Positions 1 through 12,609 are shown, counted from the first letter of the stretch. The stretch is DNA of 64,000 nucleotides from Steromphala cineraria (GCA_916613615.1 OU744726.1:65550987-65614986), one strand, 5' to 3'. Notes: generated by a model not told the origin, from the sequence alone. A program made the numbers and translations.

Positions 1-534
1 GTTGTCACCTAAAACTTTTTGGTGTTTAAATATTTTATTCTCTTAGAATTTTTTTTATTTCAAGTAGTATTTACATATGTAAAAAATGTAACTTGTACTA
101 TAAAATTTAATTTATGATATAAGGAAAAGGCAGAACAATAGAATCATATCTAGTATCTTTACAAATAAGAACTAATCAACTTTATCCTTTTACAGTGATA
201 TATTTAATAAATTGAATAAAATAATTGACCTCTTGAAATTGTTCAAATTGATGTGTATGAATTTATTTAAATCAAGTTGAAGATCCTTGTAAAATTGTTT
301 ATTGCATAACAATGTACTGATGGAAACAATAAAAACATTAAAAAAAAAAAAATATGATGCTCATCAAATATAAAAATTGATTAAAAAAAATATATATATA
401 AAAATCCTTGAATTATGAATTATATAATCCTTTTAAAGAGATATATTTAATAAATTGAATAACAATTTTCATTTTTGACCTCTGAAATTGTTCATTTTAG
501 ATAAGAAATTAAGTCTTTATTTTTATATAAGTCT
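1..534. other. AT-rich noncoding DNA, nothing recognised
   Basis: No gene or element boundary is visible. The stretch is very AT-rich, with short homopolymer and TA runs around 340-400. It may be intron or upstream flank of the glycosyltransferase gene that follows. Confidence 0.5.
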
Positions 535-806
535 TAAGAAATTCTTATAAAAAATTATCACTAGTAAGAAATATATAGGATTCTTATAAGAAATTTTAGC
601 TACTAAGAAACGTGTAAGATTCTTATAAAAAATATATAGGATTCTTATAAGAAATTTTAGCTACTAAGAAATGGGTAAGATTCTTATAAGAAATTTGTGA
701 ATGGTTTCTTAGTCACAACTTTTTCTTATAAGAATCTTATAAGAAATCGGCTTCTTATAAGATTCTTATAAGAATCTTATAAGAATCTTATAAGATCTTA
801 TAAGGT
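535..806. repeat. Palindromic TTCTTATAAG repeat array
   Basis: The core TTCTTATAAGAA, its own reverse complement, recurs many times with variable spacers. The densest run of overlapping copies is at about 720-806. Longer spacers share TTTTAGCTACTAAGAAA at about 594 and 655. The array can fold into many alternative hairpins. Confidence 0.85.
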
Positions 807-1164
807 AAAATCGTACGGGCCACTGAATTCATTTATCAATATTATGAATGGTAAAAGCCTTGCAACTGTATAACAAGGCATGATAGATCATCACTGTAGA
901 GATTTGTAAAAGATCCTGCCTTTTAGTCCTTCTGGAAATCCTTTTAAAAGCCAAGACCCACTATTCTCTCATAGTGTTCGAATTAAGCCTAAATTCTGAA
1001 CCTTTTTCTAACTGCTTGGCAACTTTTGCCTGGTTTTATCTAATTTTGCCCAAAATCAACAAAATCACACTTCCAAGGAATGTTTCATACAATGCGTTTG
1101 TCTACAGGACCTGCCTGAAGATTTGCCAGTGTTTGAGGAAGCTGTTGGTGTATCTTCATCTGAA

Positions 1165-4100
1165 ATGAGGCTGCCGCGGTGGAGCGTTGTCATGCCGACC
1201 TACAATGAGGCTGAGAACATTGTGTACACTCTGCAGGAACTCCTCAAGGTAGCTTGGTGTCATTGTGTAATAACAATATCTATTATTCATATGCATCCTG
1301 CTATATCAGCAGATATGTCTCCGCGTTAGGCTACAACCTATCCCCTGATATTCTCCTATAGTATTCAGCCGTATCGCTGACGGGTGGTTACTCAGCGCTA
1401 TTTATAGCCTTTCTGTTTTCAGTCAAAGTATTTCAAACTCCATACACTGTTGTCTAGTGATGTCGCACATGTAAATCTAAGAGCGCACAATTTGGAGCTC
1501 AGCGGGAGCCTGCAATGAGAATCAGATTTGTTATCTAATAGCACTCCCATTGGTTAATTTGAATCACGAGGTGAGCACGCGGAACAGGCCAAGAAATCAG
1601 TTTGCCCCTATCGCTGAAAGGTTATCATTTGATTGGCATGCTATATATAGCAATACGGCAGAATACTATAGGAGGATATCAGGGGATAGGTTGTAGCCTA
1701 ACGCGGAGACAAGCCTCGGATATTTGTTATTTTTATCAACTTGTGTTGATATATTTGATATCAGAAGACACTTGGGTGAGATTCTCTATATACCGGTACC
1801 CTTATGCTAAACATTTTAGCAGAATGTTAATCTTTATTCTCTAAAATGTTAAGACTATGCATTTATCTTGTGACCTTCATTTCAAAGCCATGTTTGTTTC
1901 CAGAGTGTGAGTTCCACAGACAGTATAGCAGAAGTGATTATCAGTGATGGTGGAAGCTCTGACGAAACGGTTAGAATAGCTAAAGAGTTTGCAGAGACAT
2001 CACCAGTCCCCATCAAAGTTATTTCAAGTCAACCAGGTGAGAAAATCAGACGATTTCAGTGTTGTTCCTAGAGCAGTTCTTTTACAAATTTTCACACCCT
2101 TTTTGTTTTGTGTCCCTTGAATTTTTTAGTAGTATGTTTTCTACCTTAAAGAGGCTCCCATCTGCTCATAATTGACCAAAATCACAGAGCCTAACATCTA
2201 CAATTAACAGACTTCATGAAATCAGGTCTTTGACAAATTTGCCCAACCTTTTTGTTTTGTGTCCCTTGAATCATAGAGTAGTATGTTTCTACCTTTGCAA
2301 AGGCTCCCATCTGCTCATGATTGACCAAAATCACAGAACCTAACATCTACAATTTACAGACTTCATAATATCAGCCATGTCTTGTTCTGTCGGGCTGATG
2401 AAGGAGGTCAAACAACAATTCAAATGTCGAACCTTCATGAGTGTCAATTCTGTGTTTGAACGGTACTCCCCCCTTACATTCTTTAACTTTCTTGTTTTGT
2501 TGTGCATCATTTATTCGATCCACAGCTATGTCAATCCATTAATCCTCATTTCTGTAGGGTAGGATAGCGCCACCTTCACCCATGTCTTGTTCTCTGGTAG
2601 GTCGAGGGTTACAGCAGCACAGTGCAGTGAGTCATGCTACAGGATCTCTTCTGATCTTCCTCCATGCTGACACGAAGCTGCCACAAGACTTCGATACCCT
2701 CGGGGCCGAGGCTCTGGCCGTTCCTGGCAATGTGGCTGCAGCTTTCCAGCTGGACTTTGATGGTCTGCATCCAGAACATAGGTACTTCGTTCCCTAACAT
2801 AGGTAGTTCATTAGTTGGTTTGCACAATAAGGACCTGTTCAGGATATAGTATATTGAGAGTGACGTTTACTTTGTGTGTCACATCACTGCACGTGTTGTA
2901 TGATCCCCCGTGAGTTGAGATGGTAAACATTGTGTGTCATGAAGACTGATATCAATGATCAAGAGAAAACAACAGCGCCTTTGAGCAGCGCTCGCTAAGC
3001 TAGATATTCACTATAATTGGAGCTATGCAAATAATTAGTAGTGTAGTAGTGCAGTAAAGTATTGTACCCTCTGTGAAAATAACATTAAAATTAGGTTAAA
3101 CATGTCAATGTTCAACAACCTGTCTTTGATCATATTTTGTTAGATGCAAAACACAATTTCACACTAATTGTTACCAGAAAGTAAAATTCCAGATTCCAGA
3201 AATAAAATGTAGAAATAGAAATGAAAACAAAAATGGAGTTTCAGTTCCCTCATCATTTATCAACTGTGATGTTTTATTTCAAGACAACTTTGTATCAAAT
3301 TTATGTGAGTGTTCCAAGTTTATTTTGTCTCAGTTGAAGAGTTTGTTCAATTCATCCTTTCAGGAAGTCACGAGGTCTCCCTGTACTAAACTGGTTCACA
3401 TCCTTCCAGCTAAAGCTAGTCCTAGGATTTGCCAGGTTCTTCATCTACTTTCTTCCAGGTAGAGCATTTATTCTTTCTCTTTCTGTTGCATGCTGTGCAC
3501 GGACCTGGAAAAGTACTTGAAAATTTTGTTTTGATACTGAAAAGTTCTTGAATTTACAATGCTTACTTAATTTCCCGAAAAAGTACTTGAATTTACAATG
3601 CTTACTTAATTTCCTGAAAAAGTACTTGAATTTACAATGCTTACTAAATGTCCTGAAAAAGTACTTGAATTTTTTTGATACTGTAAAGTACTTGAATTTA
3701 CAATGCTTACTAAATTTCCTGAAAAAGTACTGGAATTTTGTGGTAATGTCCTTGAAATTTTCAAACATGTACTGGAATTTACCGTGACATCGATCTTAAT
3801 TACGGATGTATCGTCGTTCTACTAGCTGCAAAAAAATGATAGAGAACAGATGATGAAAACCAGTCTGCGAGCATTTAATCATTCCAACAAAATTGGTAAA
3901 TTCTGCTTCTCACGATCGATTGCATTTGGGAAATTCCGATGTCGCAATGCCGCACCTTGGAAAATGTCGGCATAGAAACTGAAAGTTTGTCACTTGACCT
4001 GCGAATATGTACTTGAAAAATAGTAAAATGTCCTTGAAAAGTCCTTGAAAAGTACTGGAATTTCATTCTGTTTCTGCTGTATGAACCATGTGTTGGAATG

Positions 4101-7068
4101 GGGGGAGAATGTGCTGTCTAATATTGTTAAAAATCAGCAGGAAAAGGTGTCAACAAAAAGATTTACCTAAAATCATATTTTACCGAGAATTCCTGTATTA
4201 AGCCCTGGTTGGCTCCAAAAAGAAAACCACACCTCTGGTGATAAAATATTTTACCCATATTGCGTGTAACAATAATACCTTGCCTTCATTTCATGCTGAT
4301 TGGAAAATCTTTATCAATGTATTATGATTACTGGTACCAGTATATTTACTGTACTTATACTTATGGTATGCTGGCTGTTAATATTTTATGGATGCTTCAT
4401 CATATAAAGTGTTTTTTTTATGCTGTTATACTTGAATGTTGAAATTGAAATGTAAAAAAATTGCAAAAAAACCCTAGGTTCCGGAGAATGTTTCATAATT
4501 TGCGGGCCTTCCTCCATTTGATAATTAATGCAGCTTTATCAATTGATATAAAATTTTGTGGTAAATGTTACAAGGAATATTCTCCTCATATTTTATCTTG
4601 TCCATCTTGTATTGTTTAATAATTAACCTCAAAGAACATATATGTTTAGAAAGTTGCTCAAGTTTATTTTATAATATTGCATTAATATTTTACAGGTTTT
4701 TCTTTTCTCTGCTTTTTTAGAATTTTAATATGCTTTGTTTCTTAATAGTCAGATAATGATGATCAAATCAGATACTTTTTACCAATTTCATTATGATAAT
4801 ATTCCATTTTTTTTTTTCAGAGGCCCCATATGGGGACCAGTCATTGATGATGACTCGTAAAAGCTATGATCAAGTTGGCGGGTTTGACTCTGTTAAACTC
4901 CTTGACGATTACATATTGGTATGATATATAGTGGCAATTCACCTCTTTTTTCATTATATCTGTAAAACCCAACAAAGCATCAGAACCCTATAAGGTCTTC
5001 TAATGTTTTTGTCATATTGCAATATTGCAAGAATTTATGTAGCACTAGCACTGTTTTGCTAAGTAAGTATAACAAGGAAATCACATTTGGTCAGGAATTA
5101 CAAATCCTCGACCAGGGCCATATCTAGTCCTGTATTTATGTACTGGAGGCATTTGTTATTTACGTCATGCACTATTATTATTGTCTTGTGACGTCACTCA
5201 AACTAAAATCTTTTTGGGAATAAAGAATGGGTGGAACCGAAACTAAAATAAGGGTTACAGTATGACCGGACACTATCTAATACCTAGACATCTGGTACAG
5301 GCCAGGGATTATACCTTCTTAGAAAGCGTATTCCAAAAATTTATTTATCATTACTTGGTTCATATTTCCCCAAGCTTTTGTATGTTTTTTGATCAGCATT
5401 AAAGGGGCAGTAGCTCGTTTTTAGGGGGTATATAGGGTGATGTCAGGAAAATGAAAATTAGTGGTTCCAATTGAAAGACAATGTATCTAAACTAAATGGA
5501 GCAGTAATAATTCAAATATATAACGTAAAGTTTAGCCATGCGATTCTTTTTTCTTACAGAAAATGAATTGAAGGTGTTCACACAAAATGGCCGCCAATGG
5601 ATTTTATGTGAATCTTCATACTTTGTCCTCTGACTCTGGATGATTGGCTTGTGTAATGAGATTTTTGACACTGTCAAAATAATACATTTAGCATTAACTT
5701 ACAATTATCAGTGAACAATTTAGAATATAAAATTATCCAAAAACGTGCTACTGCCCCTTTAAAGCTTTAAAATACGCCTTGCAAAACTGACACAAGGACT
5801 TTAACCTGTTATTACAACCCTTAGCAATGAGAACATGCAAAGACAGATGAGCGCCAGAGCCAATGGTTTGTAAGTGTTCTTGTATCCCTGTGTTCAGGTC
5901 AGGAAACTACACAAGATTGGACACGTTGTTACTTTACCAGAAAGTGTCATCACATCGTCACGGAGACAAGAAACCAAAGGGCCCCTGAAGGTAGGTTAAT
6001 ATATCATCTTGATTATTAATATTATACAATTATTGACTTCAGTTAAGGTGAATCCAATTGTTTAGTGACCTCGGAACAGTAATGTTTACCGAGATGATAG
6101 CCGAGGTGAACATAAGTTTCCGAGGTCAATAAACAATTGGATTTACCAATAACTGAAGTCAACAACTGTTTTATTATATGATTTATGAAAGTTTCAGTTA
6201 TTTTTAAAACTATTCAATTATTTTAAGTTTTTTTCGGAAGCAACTCTTTACGGCGCTCATCGTAGTGGCGATCTATTTTTAGCTCCAGGTCATTGGATTG
6301 TTATGTTGACCTCGCTTGACGTTTCCCGCAGTCAACATAAGGTTTGATCATTGTCGGTGACCACCTTAATAATAATAATAACACTTTATTGTCCTCAGTA
6401 AATACATACATTGGAAATTTTGTTTGTGCCGAAGCACCCGGCAGCCACAGTGCAGCGCCAGTTAAATCGTTGTTCTGCCTTTACAATGCTGAGTGTCAAG
6501 CAAGACAGCAACAACTCCCAACTTTTAACGTCTTCTGGTATGACGCGACCGGGAATCGAACCCCGGTCTTCCGGGTGACGAGCGGACACTCTACCACTGA
6601 GCTACGCCCCCGGTCCTCGACCAATCAGAAGACAGATCACTTGTCCATCATATAATAATACTTCTTATTTTCCTACTTTGCATTGTAATATTGCATTGAT
6701 ATTATAGATAAAGTTTTCAATGATAAGGTGTCTTTTTTTGTGACAGGCTTTAACATTTGTCATGAGTTTTATCAAATGTCATGTTGTTGAACATTAGTTT
6801 TTGCCAAATAGGTCATTAAATTTAAAGTTTTGAATTTCTCATGTTCAGCATTTCATATGTCTAATGCAATGTATAAAACAGTTACATGTAATTGTTCATA
6901 ATTAATTTTGATTTTCATGTCATTATCAAAACATGTTCTAAAATATTACCGTATATTTTCTTTCAGTCAACTATTATCAACAGACTCATAGTGACGCTGT
7001 ATTCAATGGGTGTATCAACAGACACTTTAGCCCAGTTTTATTATGGAAAGAAGTTGAAAAAAGATTAG
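1165..7068 (+). CDS. Family-2 glycosyltransferase, TIGR04283-like, seven exons
   Basis: Predicted exons are 1165-1248, 1904-2036, 2601-2781, 3364-3458, 4821-4918, 5898-5990 and 6967-7068. All junctions are GT-AG, phases match throughout, and the product is 261 residues, close to the family length. The GT-A fold shows as VVMPTYNEAEN (residues 8-18), IISDGGSSDET (40-50), the DxD-like LHADT (93-97), then YGDQSLMMTR and the acidic LLDDYILVRKL. The GDQ and GGF-x-LLDDYxLxRKL pattern matches the TIGR04283 (rSAM/selenodomain-associated transferase 2) group; substrate unknown. No signal peptide or membrane segment is seen, so it is probably cytosolic. The first ATG is used, but the frame is open back to an AG acceptor at 1106-1107, so a further 5' exon is possible. 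The first canonical AATAAA after the stop is at 8448-8453, giving a long 3' UTR. Confidence 0.88.
1317..1710. mobile_element. MITE in intron 1, about 57-bp inverted ends
   Basis: The segment starting GTCTCCGCGTTAGGCTACAA at 1317-1373 is repeated inverted at 1653-1710. The interior has no coding potential, so this is a non-autonomous DNA transposon. No clear target duplication was found and the family is not recognised. Confidence 0.8.
2083..2374. repeat. Tandem duplication of about 150 bp in intron 2
   Basis: Two copies, 2083-2225 and 2233-2374, share long matches such as TTTTTGTTTTGTGTCCCTTG and GGCTCCCATCTGCTCAT, with a few substitutions. It is purely intronic. Confidence 0.85.
3510..3780. 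repeat. Tandem repeats of about 37 bp in intron 4
   Basis: The unit contains AAAAAGTACTTGAATTTACA followed by ATGCTTACTTAATTTCCTG. It occurs about five times with drift, and degenerate copies recur near 4010-4065. Open frames on both strands here are low-complexity by-products of the repeat. Confidence 0.85.
5400..5762. mobile_element. MITE copy 1, ends GGGGCAGTAGC...GCTACTGCCCC
   Basis: The ends are about 20-bp inverted repeats (AAAGGGGCAGTAGCTCGTTT and its near complement). The interior matches the copy at 8645-8972, including GGTGTTCACACAAAA and TTTTTGACACTGTCAAAATA. It lies in the intron before exon 6 of the glycosyltransferase gene. Confidence 0.85.
6020..6185. repeat. Foldback repeat centred near 6098
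   Basis: The left arm contains TGACTTCAGTTAAGGTGAAT and CCAATTGTTTAGTGACCTCGG. The right arm holds the near complement, CCGAGGTCAATAAACAATTGG. A related half-arm follows at about 6285-6355 (TGTTGACCTCGCTTGACG), next to the SINE tail. Confidence 0.7.
6366..6614 (-). mobile_element. tRNA-derived SINE, minus strand
   Basis: On the minus strand the 5' end resembles a tRNA with an A box (GCGTAGCTCAGTGGTAGAG) and a B box (GGGGTTCGATTCCCGG). An unrelated body and an (ATT)n tail at 6367-6382 follow. The internal promoter, non-tRNA body and simple-repeat tail identify a retroposed SINE, not a functional tRNA gene. Confidence 0.8.
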
Positions 7069-8475
7069 TTAATAACTTTAAGAGGTTCAAAGTTTCATTT
7101 TATTGTGTAGAGATATATCTGACTGAGATTCTTATAGGTCCAGTTACTCTATGTTAATTCTTAAAATTACAGAAGGTAACCTGTTGACACCATAAGGAAG
7201 GGGATACTTGTAAGCAGAAAAATGATAAATACTAGAATGTTTTGAGCTGGTATAAGTGCAAATGAACTTGGTGGCACATGTTCCTGTGCAATGCTCAGTT
7301 GAAAGCTATCAGTATAGTTCAGCAACGGCGGGCACAGCTTGCTTGATGAGTGGGGTATCCAGGAGGAAGTGGGTACCAAAATGGGGTGTGTTGTCGATGA
7401 CCTTACAGCGACATTGTCAGCTTGGGTTAGATCATGGTAATACAACTCCTATAGTACCTTGAGGATCCACTGAGTGGATGGATTAGTTTGCTCTATAAAT
7501 GGACATATTATCATTATCATAGTGTCAGTCAGTTGAAACAAATGTCATCATGCTAACAAAGTCATATAATGCTTTACCTGTTATAAATTCTGCTTTTTAA
7601 AATTTTCTCATATCATACCATGAACTGTATGATTTTCACAGCTCCCAAGTTATGTTGAGGCTACTTCCAAAAATTCATTGTAGCTATTTATTTGTTGCTG
7701 AAAAGTAAAAAATCATGTTAAAAGATTCTGCAAACCATGTTGGTTACTACTTTTTATTAAATCTGCTTTTGTTTATTTCATGTGACGAGATTCAAACATT
7801 TTGAGATGTTTGTTAACATGATTTTGCTACTTTATCTGATATTGTGTAATCTAGGATCTCCAAATACTTCTAATATTTTGCTCATCCATTTGATATGTAG
7901 TAATCAAAGATATCAAGATGCTTTTCAATATTTTGATAATTGTTTGATTTGCAGTAATCAAAGATATCAAGATGCGTTTCAATAATTTGCTGCCACACTC
8001 GCAAAAATATAAGGTTTATCTCATCACTCAATGAGAGAAAAGTGATATCGCACTGAAAACCTATATAACATTACATGAAAAGATATCCTCTTTATATTTT
8101 AATCTTTTGCTTATTTATCTGAAATGCTGTAATCAAAGATATTAAGATATTTTTCTTATTTAAAATTTTGCCAAACACCCCTGAAAAAGTGCTTATCATT
8201 TTAATGTTTTTTAACAAAAGCATATTCATTTGATCAGTATTAATACTTTTAAATATGCAGAGAATTTTTGATAAAATAGTGAGATGTTACTGCATAAATT
8301 GTGCAATATTTGTTGACTACATGAAATGAACATGTACTTGATTGTTGTTGATTTTAGATATTGTTTTTAATCTGTTAAGACGAAAAGAATCACATCAAAA
8401 TAATGATAACTTTTATGTATAAATATATATTTTTTTTGTACAAAATCAATAAACATTGATGAAGTTCAACATTTG
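7069..8475 (+). other. Probable 3' UTR of the glycosyltransferase gene
   Basis: AT-rich noncoding DNA with no recognised gene. AATAAA at 8448-8453 is the first canonical poly(A) signal after the stop and is followed by a T/G-rich stretch. The motif TAATCAAAGATATCAAGATG is tandemly repeated near 7900-7980 and occurs in degraded form near 8130. Confidence 0.5.
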
Positions 8476-8644
8476 TGATTATTTTACTTTGTTTACTTTT
8501 TTAATAAATCAGTATAACGCATCAAGATTTTACTCGTGCAATTTATATGGGAGAATATGAGATATCCATTATTTACAACAATTATTGGGACACCTGGAAT
8601 ATGAAGCCTACAAGTTTTCCTTGTGCTCATTAGAGTAGTGTTGG

Positions 8645-8972
8645 TAAGGGGCAGTAGCACGTTTTTAGGGGTATATATTTAAGTTGATGTCAGGAAAATG
8701 AAAATTAATGGTTCCAATTGAAATACAATGTATATAACATAAAGTTAAACCATGGGATTTCTTTTCCTTACAAAAAATTCAAGGTGTTCACACAAAACGG
8801 CCGCCAATGGATTTTATGTGAAACTTTATACTTTGTTCTCAGACTATAGATGATTGGCTGGTGAAATGAGATTTTTGACACTGTCAAAATAATACATTTA
8901 GCATTAACTAACAATTATCAGCGAAACATTTAAAATAAAAACTTATCAAAAAACGAGCTACTGCCCTTTTCA
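8645..8972. mobile_element. MITE copy 2, same family as 5400-5762
   Basis: Same inverted ends (GGGGCAGTAGCACGTTTTTA and its complement) and the same interior order as the intronic copy, with small indels. It lies just downstream of the inferred 3' end of the glycosyltransferase gene. Confidence 0.85.
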
Positions 8973-10012
8973 TGGTAAGCAAAAACCCTTCAAGGGGGCA
9001 CTGGCACATATTTCAAGAAAGTTTTATTCCTTCAAATGTTTTCCAAAGAAACATTAGTTAGAGAGTCATAATCTCCTTAGCTGGCCATTGGGAACACTTT
9101 TCATCATTTGAATTATTTGCATAGCAGTTTCAACAGAACTTGGTACTTGAACTCTTCGTTTATCAAGAGAAAAGATTGTGTTGCAATTGGTTGTCGTGAG
9201 ATTTTCCTTCCCCCCTCTGTTAAGGTGTATCAATAATGCCTCTAAAATATCAGTCCTATCGGGATTGTTTGTGGAAAAAACATTCAAGAGTACTTCGGTG
9301 TTTATACTTATTTATGATTATTTCCCACTTATTTTCATATATGTTAGTTGGGAGAGCATTTAAGTTGCTCTAGAGTTCACAATTTGACAAAGAATGGAAT
9401 GCATCATTGAATTTCATTTCCACAAAAAATACCTGATAGGACTCTCCCTTTTAAATGACAGTTGGTACGGTCCATAAGAATTCATTTGACTTTGGCCGGT
9501 GCTATAATCTGCGATTTGTGTAGTTTTACTGATAATAATACTTCGTAGGTTCGTCAATGACGTACATCTGTCAACATGTAGATTCTAGATAGCTGACATT
9601 AGCTAATAAAACGCTCCACCTTCTTATAAGATGTCATTACAGTTGTAAAAATTGTAATATAAAGGTTCACAGTGATGAAAGTAGTGTCTCCTGACCAAAA
9701 ATTACAATCACCAATATTTACTTTCACTTATCAGTATATTGGGTTTCTTTTTTAAAAATTTGAATACACAAAACTTGTAAAACGTTATCTAAATGAGAAA
9801 ATGTTAAAAACGAATCGACAAACCTTTCTTCCTTTTATAGTCCAAAAGTGATTTGAAAGGAAGCCAAAAAACTGAAATTCGGTTTAAATCTCGCCAAATA
9901 TTGACACAAATGAATTAGAAAATACAATTTAGATTTAATGTTTATCTGACCCCTCATGAAAGCGCTCCTAGTTATCTCTTTAGGATTTGAAAACGAGCCG
10001 AATCTTTTCTTC
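8973..10012. other. Intergenic DNA, nothing recognised
   Basis: Only short unsupported open frames are present. No repeat structure stands out. Confidence 0.4.
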
Positions 10013-10014
10013 TA

Positions 10015-11351
10015 TACTGATGGAAACCAATAAGGGAACGCTTAATTACTGTTAACTTATGTCTGGCATGTTACGTTTGTTCAAAGCTGCGTGGGGCCAT
10101 TATAAACTGAAAATGTTGAAGTTTACTTTCACTGAAAAAGGTACCGTGCACGTGAAAATTGATTTCCATAAAAACTCATGCATGACAACGTCCATTTAAC
10201 CTTCAAGGAGTCAACGAATGTCAGTGTACCTTTACCTTCAGAATCATGCGAAGAGCATACCTTTCTGATAATGAGAAACGGCAGGCTATCGGGTGCATAA
10301 AACGCGGTCAATCAATATGCCAGACAGCCAGACAATTTAACAAGTCTAAAAGTGTGATTTCGCGACTGTGGAACTGGTACCGTCAGACAGGGAACGTAAA
10401 GATTAGACCAGGTCGTGGTCCAAAACGTAAGACAACGCACCGTAACGACCGCCAGCTGGTGCTGATGTCCTTACGTAACCGATTTAAACCAGCATCGAAA
10501 ATAAACTCTGAGTTCAGGGCAGTAACGAGACTAAGAATTTGTGACAGACTTAAAGCAGCAGGCTTAAAGTCACGTCGTCCTGTTGTTGGGGTAAGGCTGA
10601 CTGCGGAACACAGACGTCTCAGAAGACCATGGAAACACACCATAGAGTTAGACAGCTTCGACATTGGCGCAATTCCATGTTCAGTGATGAGTCTAGATTC
10701 AATTTTGGACTTTGCAGATGGTCGGATCCGCGTTTGGCGACGCCTTCGTGAACGTCAACATCAGTGCACCATCAAGCAACACGATTCCTAGGGAGGCGGA
10801 TCTGTGATGGTATGGGGAGGCATAACCTACGACCATAGGACCAACTTTGTTCGACTTGATGGAAGGGTGACTGGTGTCCGTTGCAACCTGTTGTTCTTCC
10901 TTTCCTCCGTAGAGTGGGTGTAAACTTTGAGTTTCAACATGACAATGCTCGACCCAACACGGCTCACGTCAGCAGGGATTTTCTCACGCAGAACAACGTC
11001 AGAGTGTTGCCATGGCCGTCATAGAGCGCAGACATTAATCCTATTGAACACCTCAGCCACGTTCTTGGACGTCGGGTGAGGGGTCGTGATGTTCTACCCC
11101 AGACACTTGATGCCATGTTCCAGGCTCTCCAAGAAGAGTGGCGCGCAGTTCCTCGGGCTGTCATCCGGAAGTTGATCCAAAGTGTTCCACGACGGTGTGA
11201 AGAAATGATCAGGAAACAGGGAGGACACACCAGATACTGAAATTTCACCTGTGGTGTACATACTTAATGAAATATACTTGATCAAAAACCCATGACAATA
11301 AAACAAATTTCACCATCAATACATGCATTCCTTTATTCATTTCCATCAGTA
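10015..11351 (+). mobile_element. Tc1/mariner-like DNA transposon
   Basis: The outer ends are inverted repeats. The left end is TACTGATGGAAACCAATAAG and the right end on the minus strand is TACTGATGGAAATGAATAAA. A TA dinucleotide flanks both sides (10013-10014 and 11352-11353), the hallmark target duplication. At 1,337 bp it is within the usual Tc1 size, and it encloses a broken transposase gene. Confidence 0.92.
10246..11240 (+). pseudogene. Tc1-type transposase, broken
   Basis: The ATG at 10246 begins a helix-turn-helix DNA-binding region (LSDNEKRQAIGCIKRGQS) followed by the GRGPKRKT linker. The DDE core is spread over several frames: SDESRFNFG near 10680, VMVWGGI near 10805, HDNARPNTA near 10935 and DINPIEHL near 11030. 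The frame shifts around 10640-10720 and again near 10790, and a TAG interrupts the core near 11020. A terminal stop is at 11238-11240. The element cannot make its own transposase and is a fossil. Confidence 0.9.
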
Positions 11352-11353
11352 TA

Positions 11354-12329
11354 TTACGAAAACATATACAGAGACCAGTAGATTTTCAACTGCGACATGA
11401 ATATTGCTAACCAGTTTGGATTTATGTTTTTAGATAACGTTTGGTGTCTCTTAACTAAATAGACCATAAAAATACTGCATTAGCCTTTTGCGAGGTATAA
11501 GGCTTGTGATCAACAACGGTTGACATTAAAAGATTAATGATAAAACCTTCAACATTTGCAAATGGAATGTGAAATTTGGGAGACAAGTAGTAAAATATTT
11601 CTCAAATTTTCGTCAAGAATTTAAGATTTTATAACGTTTCAATATGTCATGCGCTTCAATAAAATACCTTTTAGCATGAACAAAAACCCTGATATTTAAA
11701 CGTTTCCCAATCCATATAGATCACCTATAAATATTATTTATGATAACAGAACCAACTATACTTGAGCGGTTGTCCATCTGCAAAGTGTGATACACGTTGA
11801 TGCTATATTATTTTGCTTTAATATGAAAACATCAATACCATTACGGCAACCTTTTTTATGCAGAAATATAACAACTTTAAAAAGTAATGAATCTGAATCA
11901 TCAATGATAACATCCATTCGGTAATAATTTATTTCGTAACAAATGTTCGACAGAAAATTTTGAAATGTTTTTGTTAAGAAATAAACCAGTCCTGGGTGTA
12001 TTTCTTAATTAAAGGCAAATGTCATTTATTCAGTTCTGGTGGATAAGGAGGCAAGGAAACTTTGATGATAAAAACGATATCAGTTCATTAGATCAAACAT
12101 GTAACAGATTAAATCCCTAAGAACCCAAAATGTTTTCATAAATCGTATGATTGATGTTTGACTTGTTAAAATTAAGTAAGTAACACAAATGTTGTTTTTG
12201 ACATCTGAAACCCATTGTGTATCACGATGTTTCTCATGATTAGTAAACAAATCAGTACCATTACAACTTCAGTCGTATTTAAAAAACAATTTCAACTTGA
12301 ATTTTCTTTGTAAGTATCCATATAATTTT
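11354..12329. other. Intergenic DNA, nothing recognised
   Basis: AT-rich; no coding frame, inverted repeat or family motif was identified. Confidence 0.4.
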
Positions 12330-12463
12330 TAGCTCATCTGGCCTGTAAGGAAAGCTGAAACTTTGTGTACAGACTCCTTCACTAGTGAAGTTTATTAATT
12401 GTAGCTTTGGTGGTCCTGTGACCCCTAATAAAGGCCACATGGACCACACCCTAAAAACCTATT
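12330..12463 (-). repeat. Left part of an interspersed repeat split by the DIRS element
   Basis: On the minus strand it reads AGGTTTTTAGGG, then a CACAGGACCACCAAAGCTAC block, an AGGAGTCTGTACACAAAG block, and ends GATGAGCTAAAA. This is the order seen in the intact copies at 57480-58010. The other half resumes at 33715, so the DIRS element inserted into this repeat. Confidence 0.85.
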
Positions 12464-12486
12464 ATTTAACGTACTCTACCGTCTCC

Positions 12487-12609
12487 GACTCACCGTAGCC
12501 CATTGATTGCCTATCAATTATCTCTCGACCCATAACACAGAAAAAACAAAACGGGAGTTACCTGCTCATCCCCGCCGCGCCACCTATGGTCATGTGACCT
12601 GAACCTCAT
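12487..12609 (+). repeat. DIRS left inverted terminal repeat (shared part)
   Basis: These 123 bp, beginning GACTCACCGTAGCCCATTGA, are repeated inverted at 33545-33667 with no difference seen by eye. The outer 20-odd bases (TTTAACGTACTCTACCGTC) are unique to this end. Confidence 0.92.

Noticed and set aside
3445..3787. Phe/Lys/Tyr-rich frames on both strands
   Set aside because: By-product of the 37-bp intronic tandem repeat.
6540..6614. tRNA gene on the minus strand
   Set aside because: Same reasoning: tRNA-like promoter followed by a SINE body and (ATT)n tail.
7256..7462. Short frame downstream of the glycosyltransferase stop with Cys/Trp-rich residues
   Set aside because: No ATG-based support or family match; it falls within the inferred 3' UTR.
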